This document shows positions 51,301 to 63,735 of a stretch of DNA of 64,000 bases, one piece after another. The stretch is taken from assembly GCF_036324505.1 (NCBI RefSeq), contig NC_086352.1:8820501-8884500 (forward strand), given 5' to 3'. Below the pieces are notes generated by a model, which was not told the DNA's origin, did no database searches, and saw only the letters and a program-made list of their open reading frames with translations. A program made the translations under genes and the position numbers. Within the stretch, counting starts at the first letter, position 1; each line of letters opens with the position of its first letter. This DNA comes from Eleginops maclovinus. Its lineage: Eukaryota > Chordata > Actinopteri > Perciformes > Eleginopidae.

Positions 51301-53555
51301 ATATTAAAATATAACTGTATATGCAAGCATTCTTCTTATTGTTTTTTTGATTTGCTTTATTGTTTAAAGTCTTACACAGTATTTGTATTACCATAACTAG
51401 ACTGTAGCTACCGTGCATGTGACAATGAATTTCATTTACGTGTCGTAGATATGTGCATATATATTAGTTTGCATATCGCTTGGTCTTTATTCATTTTCTT
51501 GCAATCATTATTTTTCTGTTCACCACATGATTATGTCTTCAGAGAGGAAAGCAAGACAACCATATTACAGGGGATCTTATTTTTAATGGATTGTATGACG
51601 ACAGAAAAGTCCCGCCTCCAAAGCCTGGTGACTGAGAAGGGGCCTTGGTTTTGAGTCGGGATGGGTGGGTTGCCGATATTACCGCAGAAACAAGGACAAA
51701 AGATGTTACTGGGAAACACTGCAAATATCTGTGAGAGTTTATTTCAAGGAGGGTTTACAGACTGACAGAATGTGTGTGTGGTTAGGGGGGGGGGGTTGCT
51801 GTTTGTATAATCGCACCGCCGTGCACAAATGTGTCAGTGTGACCGTGTGTCACAGGCAGCATATGCTCCCCAGCAGCCCTTCCTTTTGAGGGAGGCTGAG
51901 CCGTGGCACCCAGCAGGAGTCTCCCTGACATGATCCAGGAGGACAACATGGAGCGAGGTCCCGGGGGCCACTGAGCTCCGCCTGGGGCCTCCAGAAGGTT
52001 GCAGATCTGTTTGTTTCCTTATACTGTCTTGTTTGCTCAATGCCTGTGTGAGCATGCAGACAGGACTGCAACATATGAACGCACATATGGACACACGAGT
52101 GCATTCCTACAGATTAGTCGGTAATAAGCTGCAACAAATGTCAATGTTCGTTATTGAGTTAGCTGAAATTACAGAGGAAAGAGACCTGTCAGAGCTGGCC
52201 AGATCCCAAAGTGAGATACATCTTAAAAATGTCCAAAATGTAATAAAAAATAAAGAGAAAAAGCTTCATCTTGAGAGACTGACATCAGCATATGCCATGT
52301 CTACATAAAACATAACAGAAAGATCTAAATGATACTATAAACCCTGTTTATTCCTCATATGAGGAATTTACCTTGGTATATTGTTGTATATATTGTTTAT
52401 ATATACAAGGAACATGAATGTATAGTAAAGGCAAAATAGAAATATGAGAGAATAATGTGCAATAAACCTGAATGAAAAACCTTGAGGCTGTGATAATTAA
52501 TAGTTTGGTGCAGAAATGTGCAACACTGTCAGAGCATGGTTCTCAGTACAAAGCATAAAAAGCAGATCCAATGTGGGGAGACAAAGCTCAAGAAATGTGA
52601 GTTAATGTTACGCACATTGACACCTAAGTAGATGTTGAGGTAGCTTGTTAAAGTGCAAGTGGGCGGACATCAAAGTACTTTTTCAAATACAGTTTTTTTC
52701 TTGGTTTTCTTTTGATTTGCTAAATTATATTCAGGTTAAGGTTAGCTCTAACATTATAATATATGGGTAATCTTATCTGATAACTCAGGCATTTAAAATA
52801 AATGACACGCACATAACAGACAGAAACATTGAACAGAGAGATAATATGTGAAATTGAACACAATGGTAGTCGGCCTTCTTCCCCATATCTTGCGTCCTCC
52901 ATTGTTAACTTCTCATGACACCGGGCAGTCAGACGGCTCCAGATGTAGCTCTGCTGACACGGACCAGCGTCTCTGCAGTCCCCATTAAAACAGAAGAGCC
53001 CTGCAGACATCTCAGTCCCCTCTGTCCACAATTTATTAAGACACCTCGGGCCGCCCTGTCCAAAGCTCTGGTCATTTCTCTTATCCATAAGGACCTCAGG
53101 GAAAAATATGTGTCATTTTTTAAAGCTCCTAGTCTGTGACTGCATTATGAGGCCCTCGTAGTATCCACAACTCAGGATTGCTTACTTGGGGGTTTAATGC
53201 AATGAGGATTTAGTCCTTTCAATTCTTTCAAAAGAATTCAATGCTTTCATCAGACAAACCAGATTACGAGCTGTTTATACTGTCGAACAAGAGCTGTCCA
53301 ATATGTAGAAGATTATATAGAGTATTTTTTATCTACATTTGTACGATTTTTAAAAAGCAATCATTGAAACGTTCACAAAACATGTACACAATGATGATTT
53401 TGATTAATCTAATCCGTTCTGTAAGGTTTGTTTATTTATATATTAACACACAATAAGAAGACAAAAGAAAGAAAAACTATAATTCAACAGATTCATAAAA
53501 ACCATGCATAAAAAGAAGAGTTTTAAATCAACACTGTAAAGACACTAGGTGCTGC
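51301..53555. other. Unique DNA with a G11 run
   Basis: No supported gene. A run of 11 G lies at 51785-51795. The 52915-53140 part is non-repetitive and less AT-rich. The frame at 52033-52308 is rich in charged residues (ELAEITEERDLSELARSQSE) but begins at TTG and has no gene context. Confidence 0.5.
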
Positions 53556-53675
53556 AAGAAGTGTACGGATAAAACAAGTGAAATGTAAAATAAGTGTTTT
53601 TAGCCTTGACTTAAAAGAACTCAGCGTTGGTGAAGTTTGTTCCATTTGTGCGGTGCGTAAAAACTATGGATTCAT
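53556..53675. repeat. Diverged fish repeat fragment
   Basis: AGTGTTTTTAGCCTTGACTT, then AAAAGAACTCAGCGTTGGTG and AAGTTTGTTCCATTTGTGCG resemble a dispersed teleost repeat I recognise only in general. It appears shortened internally. There is no second copy in the window. Confidence 0.35.
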
Positions 53676-55910
53676 TATTAAGTGGACAAAGGTAAATAAA
53701 AGCCAAGCTTTAACAAGCGGGTAAATTCTGATATTACATCGTTTTACCATAATGCAGAATTAGAAACCTTTGAAGACACTATATAATATGACATCGGGAA
53801 TCTATGCCAATATATATTCTCATAAATACAATATCATATCAGATTTTATCATTCTTATTTACAAATCTGAAAAGGTAAGACAACAAACTTATACCGGAGA
53901 AATATTCAATTTACACAAATGGTCTTCATAGATGTTACCGTCCTTTTGAAATAAATTACATTGATTGGATTTTTTAGCTGTTAACCGAACTGTTTCCCCA
54001 TAGACTAGCTTTTCTTAAGTACAACTTGTTCCACAGGGAAGTTATAGCTTTTAAACTAGCTTCCCCAGCACTGCAAGGACTGAGCCGGCGCAGAGATCAC
54101 CCTGAAATGTCCCGGCCGCAGCCTCAGCAGATCTCTGGCCAACGGACACTATGAATGACGTGCGGGGCCTTGCTGCTGTAATGTGCAAACATCACTGTTT
54201 AAACTGTTAGAGGCTTTGGCCGAGCACTATAGGCTCTCCGCCTCTCCAAACTTGGAGAGCAGCACCCAAAGCTGTGTGCAGTTACACGTTTCTAATCCTG
54301 TAATTACTGGCCCATCAGCGCCTAGTAAAACCATAATTGGAAGCAGCTGTCTATTTGTTTTGTCTTTTCCTCTCCCAATCTGCACCGTGACCAATTTGAC
54401 ATTTGCAAACGCATCTCTGGACCTCATATACGTTTTTGTTTTTTTTAACAAGTGGGGACAAATGTGGTCCAGATTACATTTGTCCAGAACCCCGAGCCAG
54501 GGAGGGAGTTAGCAGCGTGGCAACCGTGTCTCAAATATCCCATGATTCCACTGGGCTCAATGCTTGGCTAAGTATGAGTCAGAGATGAGGTCCAGCTGTA
54601 CTGCGAGCCAAACAGACCTAGCTGTAAGAAAAAAAACAAAAAACTGAAATTGATGATCAGACAAACAGACGGGCTCACGGGCATGCTTTAAGGGAGATAT
54701 AAAGGTCACTAAGAAAACAAACTGACAGTACACAACAAGACAGGAAAGTAAAAGAGAAGTCTGGCAGAGAGAGATTGGAGTTTATTTATGCAAACATTTC
54801 CCAGAGGCAGCGGCTCTCAAGGCAACGAGAAGCACATTGTTTACTCCCTGCCTTTACTGTTAGACTGCCTTCATTTAGTCTATGTTTTATTAACCAGTGC
54901 ACGCCTGCAAACCCTCAACTATTGCAACCACAAAGACATCGCTGTAGTTTATTCATTTCTACGTTAGACATGTAACCCAACTCGACCTTTGCACTGTTTT
55001 TCAGTACATTTCTCAAATGTACGTTTATTATTTATGGCCTTTTGTTAATGCCTTGTAAATTAAACTAACTAAAATACCTAATCATTTGCGTGTTATTGCA
55101 GAAAATACTTATTAGTACCGCAAATGACACTGTGTGACTCCTTCCCTGGGCTTAGATAAGTGTTGTGTGTTTGATATTGCAGAAAATATGTTCCACACAG
55201 TCACATTTGCGTTGTGTTTCCCTCGTGAAGGTCATTGTTTGCGTTCCTCTCTCTCTGTATACATTACATTTCACAGTCTATCGCTTCATTCTCATCTAAT
55301 GACTTGCAGGCTCCACTGTCTGATTTGCCAGAAATGAAAGCAGACATGACAGACTAAGTGACTTCAATTCTGCTCCAAAGCACAACTACATGCCGTTAGT
55401 GGAGAAACACACAGCAGATAAACAGCAAATAAAGAAGCAGGCAGAACTATCACAGAATACAATCATGATGCAATAAAGCTGCACAACAACAGAAAACGCA
55501 TGATTAAAGTTGTTTATGGAATCTAAATAAAAGCAGTTATTGTGTTTTTTGAGAAGTGCTTTTATAAAATTGCATTTTCAAATGCATTTTGTGAAGGACT
55601 GTACATCATGAAAAAGCTGTGCAATGATACCTCTTCCAAATGAGCTTTGAATGCAAGTGTTTTCATTGAACTGTAGGAGAAAACACAATGCCACACGTTA
55701 TGTTTGTAATGCTTTTCAATGCATCTGTGATAACCTTTGTGTTGAAAATATTATATGTAAGTGTTTACAGAAAGTGTCCTCATTACATTAACCTTTGATA
55801 TCTGCAGAGACACCAAACTAATACATAGATAGATCATGATCAAATAGAAACAAATGTAAAACTGAGTTTCCTTGACACATTTCAGAGGTTTTTCTAGAAA
55901 AATACAGTAT
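53676..55910. other. Unique non-coding DNA
   Basis: No supported gene. About 54180-54450 is non-repetitive with CTGTAATTACTGG and CCATAATTGGAAG motifs and may be regulatory. The remainder is AT-rich and featureless. Confidence 0.5.
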
Positions 55911-56232
55911 GAGGGCAATAGGTGAGAGCATTGCTGACGTCACTTCCGGCCCAAAGTATGGCCTCGCCCACTTTTCAGTGAAAATGATGCATTAGAGTGA
56001 AGCTGAAAACAATAGCGTCTTCATGTCGTAAAGCTGCTGAGTCATATATTGCACCTCAAACAACAAATACATCCAGAGTTCTTTTACTTCCTCTCCAGAA
56101 AAAAGGAGAGTAAAAGAAAGGATCTAATTCAGAAATCTCAATTTCAGTGTCAGCCTGCTGCCTGCCAGTCCTCCCCTGGCAGACCCACCGGACCTCCATC
56201 CCCTACTTATTCTCCATTTAAAAAAAAAAGCC
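55911..56232. repeat. Dispersed repeat, copy B
   Basis: The fuller partner of the block at 20686-20975, same orientation. Its left end adds GCTGACGTCACTTCCGGCCC and AAAGTATGGCCTCGCCCAC, which includes a CRE-like TGACGTCA and an ETS-like CTTCCGG. These could be the promoter-like end of an element. The right end runs into an A10 run. No coding domain is recognisable, so the class is unknown. Confidence 0.75.
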
Positions 56233-56401
56233 TTGAACTTAAGCCATGATACGATAGTGTTGCGATTCTACAATATGCTCAGTATTGTGATGCGATATAT
56301 TGTGATATGGCGCATTTCTGTATCGATTATTTCCCCCACCCCTAATAACCAGCAACATGAAGACAAAGAAACCAGCAGCAAAACAGAATGAAGAAGAACC
56401 T

Positions 56402-56680
56402 GAGGATGAAACCCTCTTTATTGTCACATACATGCACACATTTAACCCATCCTAGTACTAGGAGCAGTGGGCAGCTATTGTGCAGCGCCCGGGGAGCAAT
56501 GGGGAGGGGGGATTGGAGGTGTCCGGTGCCTTGCTCAAGGGCACCACAGCAGGGCCCAGGAGGTGAACTGGGACCTCTCCAAGTAGCAGTCCACTTTCCA
56601 CATTTCAAATCTGTTTGGAGACTTGAACCGGCGACCCTACGATTCCCAGTCCAAGCCCCTACTGACTGAGCCACTGCTGG
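56402..56680 (-). mobile_element. tRNA-derived SINE, copy 2
   Basis: Near twin of 6348-6659 with the same ends, GAGGATGAAACCC at the tail and CCACTGCTGG at the head. The A box and B box (GGTTCAAGTCTCC on the minus strand) are intact, so the polymerase III promoter may still be recognisable. A 33-bp deletion removes the GCAGAGCACACACAG...GCA part of the body, with CA dinucleotides at the joint. Confidence 0.85.
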
Positions 56681-56691
56681 AATAGATTACA

Positions 56692-56719
56692 TGTTGTTGT
56701 TGTTGTTGTTGTTGTTGTT
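56692..56719. repeat. (GTT)n microsatellite
   Basis: About nine TTG/GTT units starting a dozen bases beyond the head end of the SINE. Confidence 0.95.
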
Positions 56720-56964
56720 ATTTGTCAGCTCAGTATCAGCAGTCCCCACATCTGTACACTGCAGCAGAAACTGTACGTAGGTTTTTAGTATATCCACATT
56801 TATTGTAAATAGTGTTGTATTTCTGAACATATCTCCTGTGTGCAACTGTGTCTGTAAAAAAATGTCAGAATTCTTAGAATTTCTGAACATTTCTGAAAAT
56901 TCTAAATTTTAATAGAAGCAAAATATCCCAATACTATGCTGTATTGATCATTTCCCCCACCCTA

Positions 56965-58463
56965 CTGCTTATGTGAAACACTGATGTAAGATAAGTGTAT
57001 TACTTTATCATGCTATAGAGCTTGCAAGCTTTCCTAACGGTATTTCATACTGTACGTTTTCATTGCTTCAGGGATCATATTGGAAATGCTACAAATGTTG
57101 TAGCAACACAGGATAATTTAATAGGTTTCTGACTGCCAATCCCCAGGAGCCGCCATGAGACAGGGTAAAAGAAAAAAGGGCAGCAGCTATTCTAATGTGC
57201 GCTTGGCTCTCTTCCTTGACTCGGCTGCAACTAGCACTGATAGGAATGATGGTTTTTATATGTATCGCTCTCTGAGTGGCGGCAGATGTTCCGCATTCTC
57301 CGGCAGCACTCCGTTCCAGGGGGAAATCAGGGAAAACTACGGACTATAAAATTAAACCACTGACACTTCACCGGCCCTGAAACCAAATAGGGCCCGCAGC
57401 ATCGGCAAGCTGGAGCGAATCCATCATTTCCCATTTTAAGAGGGTTCCATCTGTGCTAACTTTCATTAACACTGGCTGTGTCGACAGTGAACTGCTTTAC
57501 GTATAATAGATAAACACGATGCTACTTATTCACCAGGGCCCGTTGTGTTTGATATCACAGGAAAACACACAGTGTGTAGGATGAAGAAAAACCCCATACG
57601 GGTTCAGAGCTGACATTTCATTGTGTACAGAGCAGGGATAATTATGTACTAGGTTTGCCACAGTTATCCATCAAAACATCTCTGTCCAAAATGATTGCGC
57701 TCCAGCTTGAATCAGATATTTCTGGCTCCTAATGGTACAGATGGATGAAATGATTTCCTACATGACTCATTTGAGTTGGATAATAAGCCCACGTCCCAGA
57801 AATGATTGTAGGTCTTTGTAACAGGATCCAAAAAAAGGTACCATGTTTGATCTTTGTTTTGCAGGTTTGGTTTGTGAAATGCAACAAAATAGACTCTAAC
57901 ATCATTTACCGTGTTGTAGAAATTCAAAAACAAATGCTCATCCACTGAACATGCGGAAGTTTACCTTCATTGCATGAAATCAATGATAAACTATAGTAAG
58001 CAAAACTAAGGATGCAAATGTTGTTGTTTTTCATAATGAGCTGTTTTTACATTTCAATAACTGTATCCACATCACTGCTTTGTGTTTTGAGTCCTCACAT
58101 CAGTGAGCCTCCGCCAGTAGCCAGTGACACCCAGTTGAACCCGGATAAGGGGATTAAACCTCGGGCATTATTGAAATAGTAAAGATCAAAAGAGGACCAG
58201 CAATGGTCAGACTGTTCGCGCAGGTAGACCGGTGGAACAAAGCCTTTTTAATTACCCTTTTAATTGCCCCTTTAACAGTATGAATTACCATTTTAATGAT
58301 GGGTGTGTAATTAGAGTGGAAAAGGCTATGAGAGCTGCAGGCTGCTAATAATGCCTCTCAGCTCAGAGATCACAGCAACAGGAGACAAGAGCAGCTGCAC
58401 CTGAGCACCGACACACACTGCACCACTCAGCCAACAGATGCTACACATACACACAGGGACGTC

Positions 58464-58466
<3 letters not shown>
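56965..58466. other. Unique non-coding DNA
   Basis: No supported gene. 57120-57500 is less AT-rich and non-repetitive. The right part contains the ATTA-site cluster annotated separately. Confidence 0.5.
58246..58315. promoter_or_regulatory. Cluster of homeodomain-type ATTA sites
   Basis: Five ATTA-core sites occur in about 65 bp: TAATTA (58249), TAATTG (58261), AATTAC (58283), TAATGA (58294) and TAATTA (58308). Adjacent sequence is not simple AT repeat. Clusters like this are common in developmental enhancers but can occur by chance in AT-rich DNA. Confidence 0.3.

Positions 58467-58540
<74 letters not shown>
58467..58540. repeat. (CA)n microsatellite
   Basis: A perfect CA run of 37 units. 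The Thr-His and Val-Cys frames across it are artefacts. Confidence 0.98.
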
Positions 58541-58542
<2 letters not shown>

Positions 58543-58838
58543 GATTTAGCAGTCACTGGAGTGAACAATTGGTGGACGTCCAGAAACCGAGACACCGTGA
58601 CACAAACAATTTTCATACACAAATGCACATGCACAGCCAAGTCTGCTCAAAAAGCCTGATTATATCATTAAACTGGTCATTAACGCCATTAAGCATTAAC
58701 ATTAATGGGAGATAATATCATCAGTCACCGCTGTGTGTTGGAACTCAGACATGCTCATTTTCTTTGTTCACATAACTATGTTAGCAACAACATAAAAGTC
58801 CTTCTATAAATACAGATATACACATGCCAATGGAGAGC

Positions 58839-58840
<2 letters not shown>
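58541..58840. other. Spacer between two CA repeats
   Basis: Unique sequence without a recognisable feature. Confidence 0.5.

Positions 58841-58879
<39 letters not shown>
58841..58879. repeat. (CA)n microsatellite
   Basis: A perfect CA run of about 19 units, some 300 bp after the previous one. Confidence 0.97.
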
Positions 58880-58883
<4 letters not shown>

Positions 58884-61800
58884 CCCTGTTATATTGTTCC
58901 AAGCACACAGCCTATCAGTGTCACAGCCTCACAGAGGATAGCGTTGAGGACCTTGGCAATTACACCATTTACAACAGGCTCCCTTAACAGCTCCCATGTA
59001 GAGATTGAAGGATGGTAAAGGATGAGAGTAGTTTGGCTAAAGGCTTTCCAGCTAATTAAAAGTCCAACGCAGCCGCCAAATGACCATTAGGATTCATTTT
59101 GCTTGTATGCAAAAAAGGCAGAGATGTATATCTCATCAGGAAATGGGCGCAAGATGAAAGCGGGCCACATGAAATGTGCCACTGCTGTGTGCCAATCACT
59201 AGATATCAGGAAAGCTTTACCTGCGTTTACATGCTAACAAAGTGTTCAACTACACATGCTACATCAAAGCTAATGTTCTCACGGGGCACGCACTTTGTTT
59301 TCATATGAATAGGTAATAACTTAAACAGGCCTGAAGCAGACACACTGCAGGCAGTAATTATGTGACTTAATGGAATATGAATATAGATGAAAAAAAAAAC
59401 AGCAGCACACATCTCATTGTTATCCCGTAATGATATCTGCAGAGTAATAATGGAAATGTGTAACTATAAAACCTCATATATTATGAGTATCAAAGCACTT
59501 TTTTTGTACGTGATCGAATACCGATGTTCTCCTGAATCTGGTTTTAGTCTTTATGACTTGTCGTTCCCCAGCTTGTAGTATTTATTTATGATTGGACACT
59601 AATAGCACGCCGCAACATTGAGACAGATTCTTATGAGCTGAAAAGAGATCGAACCTGACATGCTTGTTTTCTGTGAAGCTTTAAATCAGCCGTTGCATTC
59701 AGAGTGAATGAAACGCCTCTCCTGGCTTATCTTACTCTAATTGCAGCTGCTCTTTGATTCGATTTATCACCAGCATTAAGATTATTTAAGCAGAGTCGAG
59801 ACAGAAATATCAAGGCGGGGTTAGCGTTAAGAACAGAGGACCGTCTTTGTGCAGTGTTGCTTCAGGGAGAGACTGAAGGAGGAGGAAGGGAGGGGGGGGT
59901 GTGGGTCTCGGTATGCTCTGGACAGCCGTCCTAATTATTTTTCCCAGAGATGAGGTCACATTCTTCATGGATAGAGGAGAGCTTGTTATTAACAATCTGC
60001 AGACAAACAAACATGCTGGCTAAAAGGCACCCATTCAGCACCAGCCCTCGAGTGTTTTGCTTCAGTAATAACGACCAAATTCATAAAGTAAAGACACACA
60101 GTAAGGTAAACAAATGCAGCATAAAAACTTAATATTTAGGCCATCAGAGTTTAAAACAATAAAGCAGATTCTTCTCGTTTCCCTGGAGGCGTGCAGGACT
60201 ATGGCATGATGACACAGCGGGCAATAATGCCATTAGCCGACTATTATTGTTATTTGATGTGCGTTAAGCAACCCCTCTACAGATGGCTTAGTAATGTTCA
60301 GGGGTATTAGGCTGTTGTCATGGTGAACACAAAGGCTCCAGCAAACTGGTGGAGGAAATTGTTGTAATAATAAGCCTTTCTTATCTTAATGGATTTGTTT
60401 CGAGTAATGTTAAATGATGAGCACACAAAGCGAGGAACAAAACCAACACAGGAAGTAAGCTACATAAATCCAAATGTACATATTTTGATGTCTGTTACCT
60501 ATAAACAATATGAGGCTTTATGTAGTGCAAAGAAAGACATCTTTTCTTGTGACATTTGGGTGTTTTTTAACAACAATTTAGTCGATAGTAGACGGCATTT
60601 TTGAAGGGCGTTCTCAATGTCCAATCAGCAGGAAGCAAGTGGTAAACCCTGTCCACCATAACTACGCAGCCGATTGAAATTAAGCTAATAACTGTGGCAG
60701 ATTTATCCATTTAAAATAGTCATATTAAAACAAACACATGTTCTTTACCGTTTGGCTGGAAATTAATGTAATTTTACTTCAGGACAGACACTTTAGTTAC
60801 TGACTTTGATATATATTAGCATGTTTGTTCCAGTAGATGTTCCACCAATGCTTTTACTGCTAACGTAGCTGCTATGCTAGCTATCGGGCATGCTAGCTTT
60901 CAATGGAGCAGAACTATTGAATAGGTCAAAGATCTTCAAAAAAGATCACAACACGATCATTTTAAGATGTCGTTACACTGCTTGAGTAGGTCGACACATT
61001 TTAAGAATGAAGGGCTTGCCATTAACGTTGATAAACTGTCGAATCCAAACACTGTAATATGAAATGTAGACATGATCAGCCACAGGTTTCTGGAGAGCAG
61101 GTGTGAAGCTCAAAGTAAGTTCCTCCAATCACCGCCATCTTGGACTTGATGAAACTGAAAAACTCCTGTCTTCTCCTAAATTATGCCAGCGACCTGAAAT
61201 GCCACTCACACTTAACTAAAAGCAGCAACCTCCTTTAGTTGTGCTAAACTTTAAACCTTCATTTAATTTATTGGGTGAGAAAAAACACTGGTGTTGAATG
61301 GGAAGATCATCTTTAGAGACCATCATGGTTTTTTTTAGCTGTCTGATGTAAAGCATGTTAACACAGGGGTCTGTAAAGCTTGTCCTGCTTTTTTGATCCA
61401 GCCTGAAGTGACCATTCGATTTTCCGTTTTATTTTGCCGTATCCGAGGTTGTCGCTTGATCGATACGAGCCTCCTTATGGTGATCCATCTACCGGTAACA
61501 TGCTACCTGATCAAATGAAACATAATGTATAGTGTATGGATTTCCCCTGTATTCACAAAGGTTATCTATTAAAACAAAGCAACAGCTCCTATAAGAGACA
61601 AGAGATCTGGACTCGTGATGACCATACCGTGGCTACCATCACACGTTTGCTTTCACACCAATTCTTTTTCTTTTTCCTTATCAAATTTGATATTTTACAC
61701 AGCTCTCTCGTCCACGCTCACAATAGGAGGAGCTGATTCTGCTGAAGGTCACCTCGACATCCGAGCTGAATGAATGACATTTAGAGTACAATTTCCCATT

Positions 61801-63344
61801 TTCCACCATTTTCTTTGAAAGGCTCTACATGCACACACACACGCAGACTCAAGGCTTTTGGCAAACTCTTGTGTTTTACTGCAGTGAGTTTTACATAGCG
61901 TAATGACTTGGCAGAGTCGCTCTCCTCTCTATTTGAAACACATTAGATACAGAAACATTGCAAACTGGATCAACTCCTCAAATGTTTATCTGTAATTTAA
62001 AGAAACGTTTGCACAGGAGTTTGGTTTACAGCATCATAATTCAGTGCTTTTTAAATGAATTCACTTATTTCTGTTTATTTTAAACCATTTATAGCTGGCA
62101 CTTTTGCTCCTGTTATTATAAGATGGTATTTCTTGTAACCCCCGTCGCAAAAGGACATGTCTCTCTGTGCTCCCATCCAGGATAATCAAGTCATCCTCGT
62201 CCACATGCCTCCCTGTATCTCTCCTCCAGCGCCCTGACCTTTATCTTCAGCTAAATCTTATTTGCCTTCAGGACTTTATAGGGTTTTCCACTCATTTATA
62301 ATCTATTTGCAGTGTCCTACAGAATTTTCATTGCTATGACATTTGACAAAAAACTTAATGGTAAGATATTTCAGTCTCTGCGTTCACTCGGGTCGACTTT
62401 GAGCGAAGCCTTTTTAGGAGCAGTGGTTGGATGGATGGTGAGCAGCTTTAAGCCGGGGACATTTTCCACATTGTTCAGAAAGATTACCTTTTTGGATGTG
62501 TGCTCCATTAAGCAGCGCCGGGAATCACAGAAATCCTCGAGTCCACAAAAACAACCTTTGTGCAGTCGCTGTTGTTTACTGGCCATTGAAAGGAGAGTCT
62601 AATTGATGACATTATATAATGATGAATCAGCAGTGCTTTCACTTTTAGACTCTTTCTCTTAAAATGACTCAAGCACAAAAAATACATTTCAAATGACATA
62701 AGATGAATTGTTGAATCATTCAGTTACTTCTCAATGATCTACTCCAGTGTCTTAATCTCCAGTTGCAATCAGGCTTTAGTAAACACAAATCAAAAATAGC
62801 TTGCTGGCTCAAACAGCCTGCTGTATGTTCTATTCATTTGGAAATACACCCTGCACATGCATCACAGATTTTATGCTTTTAAAAGCCATTATTTATTGCA
62901 AGGTTACCTATACTAACGTGGAACTAGTCGCACTACTTGACTTGTTTCTTCCTGTAGCTTTTAAATGCTAGGATCGAGGCTCATGAGTATTACTTTCCTT
63001 AGAAACCATCACCTAACCAGCTGGTTTTTGCTTGTCCATCAGGAAGATGATTTGTTAAATTAACCTTTCGTCCAACATGAGGTTCCACGAAATCCTAAAA
63101 AACAACCTTACAGATCCACATGAAAGTCCTGTATATGCAGTCATAAACTGTCAGGCGATAAAGTCTACTTTTACAATGACTGTAATGTTCAGGTTTTGGT
63201 TTTAAAACTAATAAGGGTTAATAATTCATGTTTTATAGTTATTAAACAGATTTCACTACTATAAGAACACTGTCCAGTACAGCACCACCCATACTCCCCT
63301 CAATAGAAAAACATACGCACTTGGAGCATGGATAAAGATAGCTG
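58880..63344. other. Unique non-coding DNA; no gene seen
   Basis: About 4.5 kb without a supported gene. A purine/G-rich patch lies at about 59872-59905. The 60180-60400 part is non-repetitive and may be regulatory. The 60790-61340 part (GCTATGCTAGCTATCGGGCA, GCATGCTAGC and CACCGCCATCTTGGAC motifs) has the look of an old repeat but has no partner here. Confidence 0.5.
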
Positions 63345-63735
63345 TGATGTTAGTGTTATGATCCGTATCTGTTTTCCTTGTTTGACTTTGTCTTGTTAAG
63401 ATCTGTCATTGTCTTCCTGTTTTATTCTGAAAATACGTTATGTCTGATGTTACTTCCTGTCTCTGTGTTCCTGTTTGATTACCTGAATGTGTTCACCAGG
63501 TGCCCCCCTGTGTTTCTCTTCCCTCCCCACTCGTGTCTTGTGATTAGTCTTGTGTGCATTTCAGTTCTGGTTTGTCTTTCAGTTGTTGTCTTGAAGTTTG
63601 ACGTTTATTTTCAGAGAGAGGTTATGTTTTTTGTTGTTTTGCCCAGCTACGTGAATTCGGGGTGAATCGCCAATGAAGGACTTTGATTTAAAGAAACTGT
63701 CTTCTGCATTTGGGTCCTACGTACTCTACTCTCCA
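63345..63735 (+). repeat. CT/T-rich dispersed-repeat tail
   Basis: T- and CT-rich text (TTCCTGTCTCTGTGTTCCTG, CTTGTGATTAGTCTTGTGTG) ends in CTTCTGCATTTGGGTCCTAC. The closing motif is widespread at the ends of fish retroelement-like repeats. The 95-codon frame at 63378-63665 (Val/Phe/Leu-rich) is an artefact of T-richness. Exact class and borders are uncertain. Confidence 0.5.

Larger units (their letters stand above)
56240..56964. repeat. Short direct repeats bracketing a SINE
   Basis: TGTATCGATTATTTCCCCCA (56319-56338, continuing CCCCTAA) and TGTATTGATCATTTCCCCCA (56940-56959, continuing CCCTAC) are near-identical, same-strand copies. Between them lie the SINE, a GTT repeat and unique sequence. 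The left copy follows a GCGATATATTGTGATATGGC stretch typical of a fish repeat. They may be tandem halves of one older repeat. Confidence 0.55.

Noticed and set aside
52033..52308. Coiled-coil-like protein
   Set aside because: Begins at TTG. The charged stretch is short, and AT/GA-rich DNA yields such residues by chance.
53220..53240. Palindrome around AATTCTTTCAAAAGAATTC
   Set aside because: Short and imperfect, expected by chance in AT-rich DNA of this length.
63378..63665. Hydrophobic membrane-protein frame
   Set aside because: Val/Phe/Leu richness follows from the T-rich repeat tail, which matches a dispersed fish repeat style.
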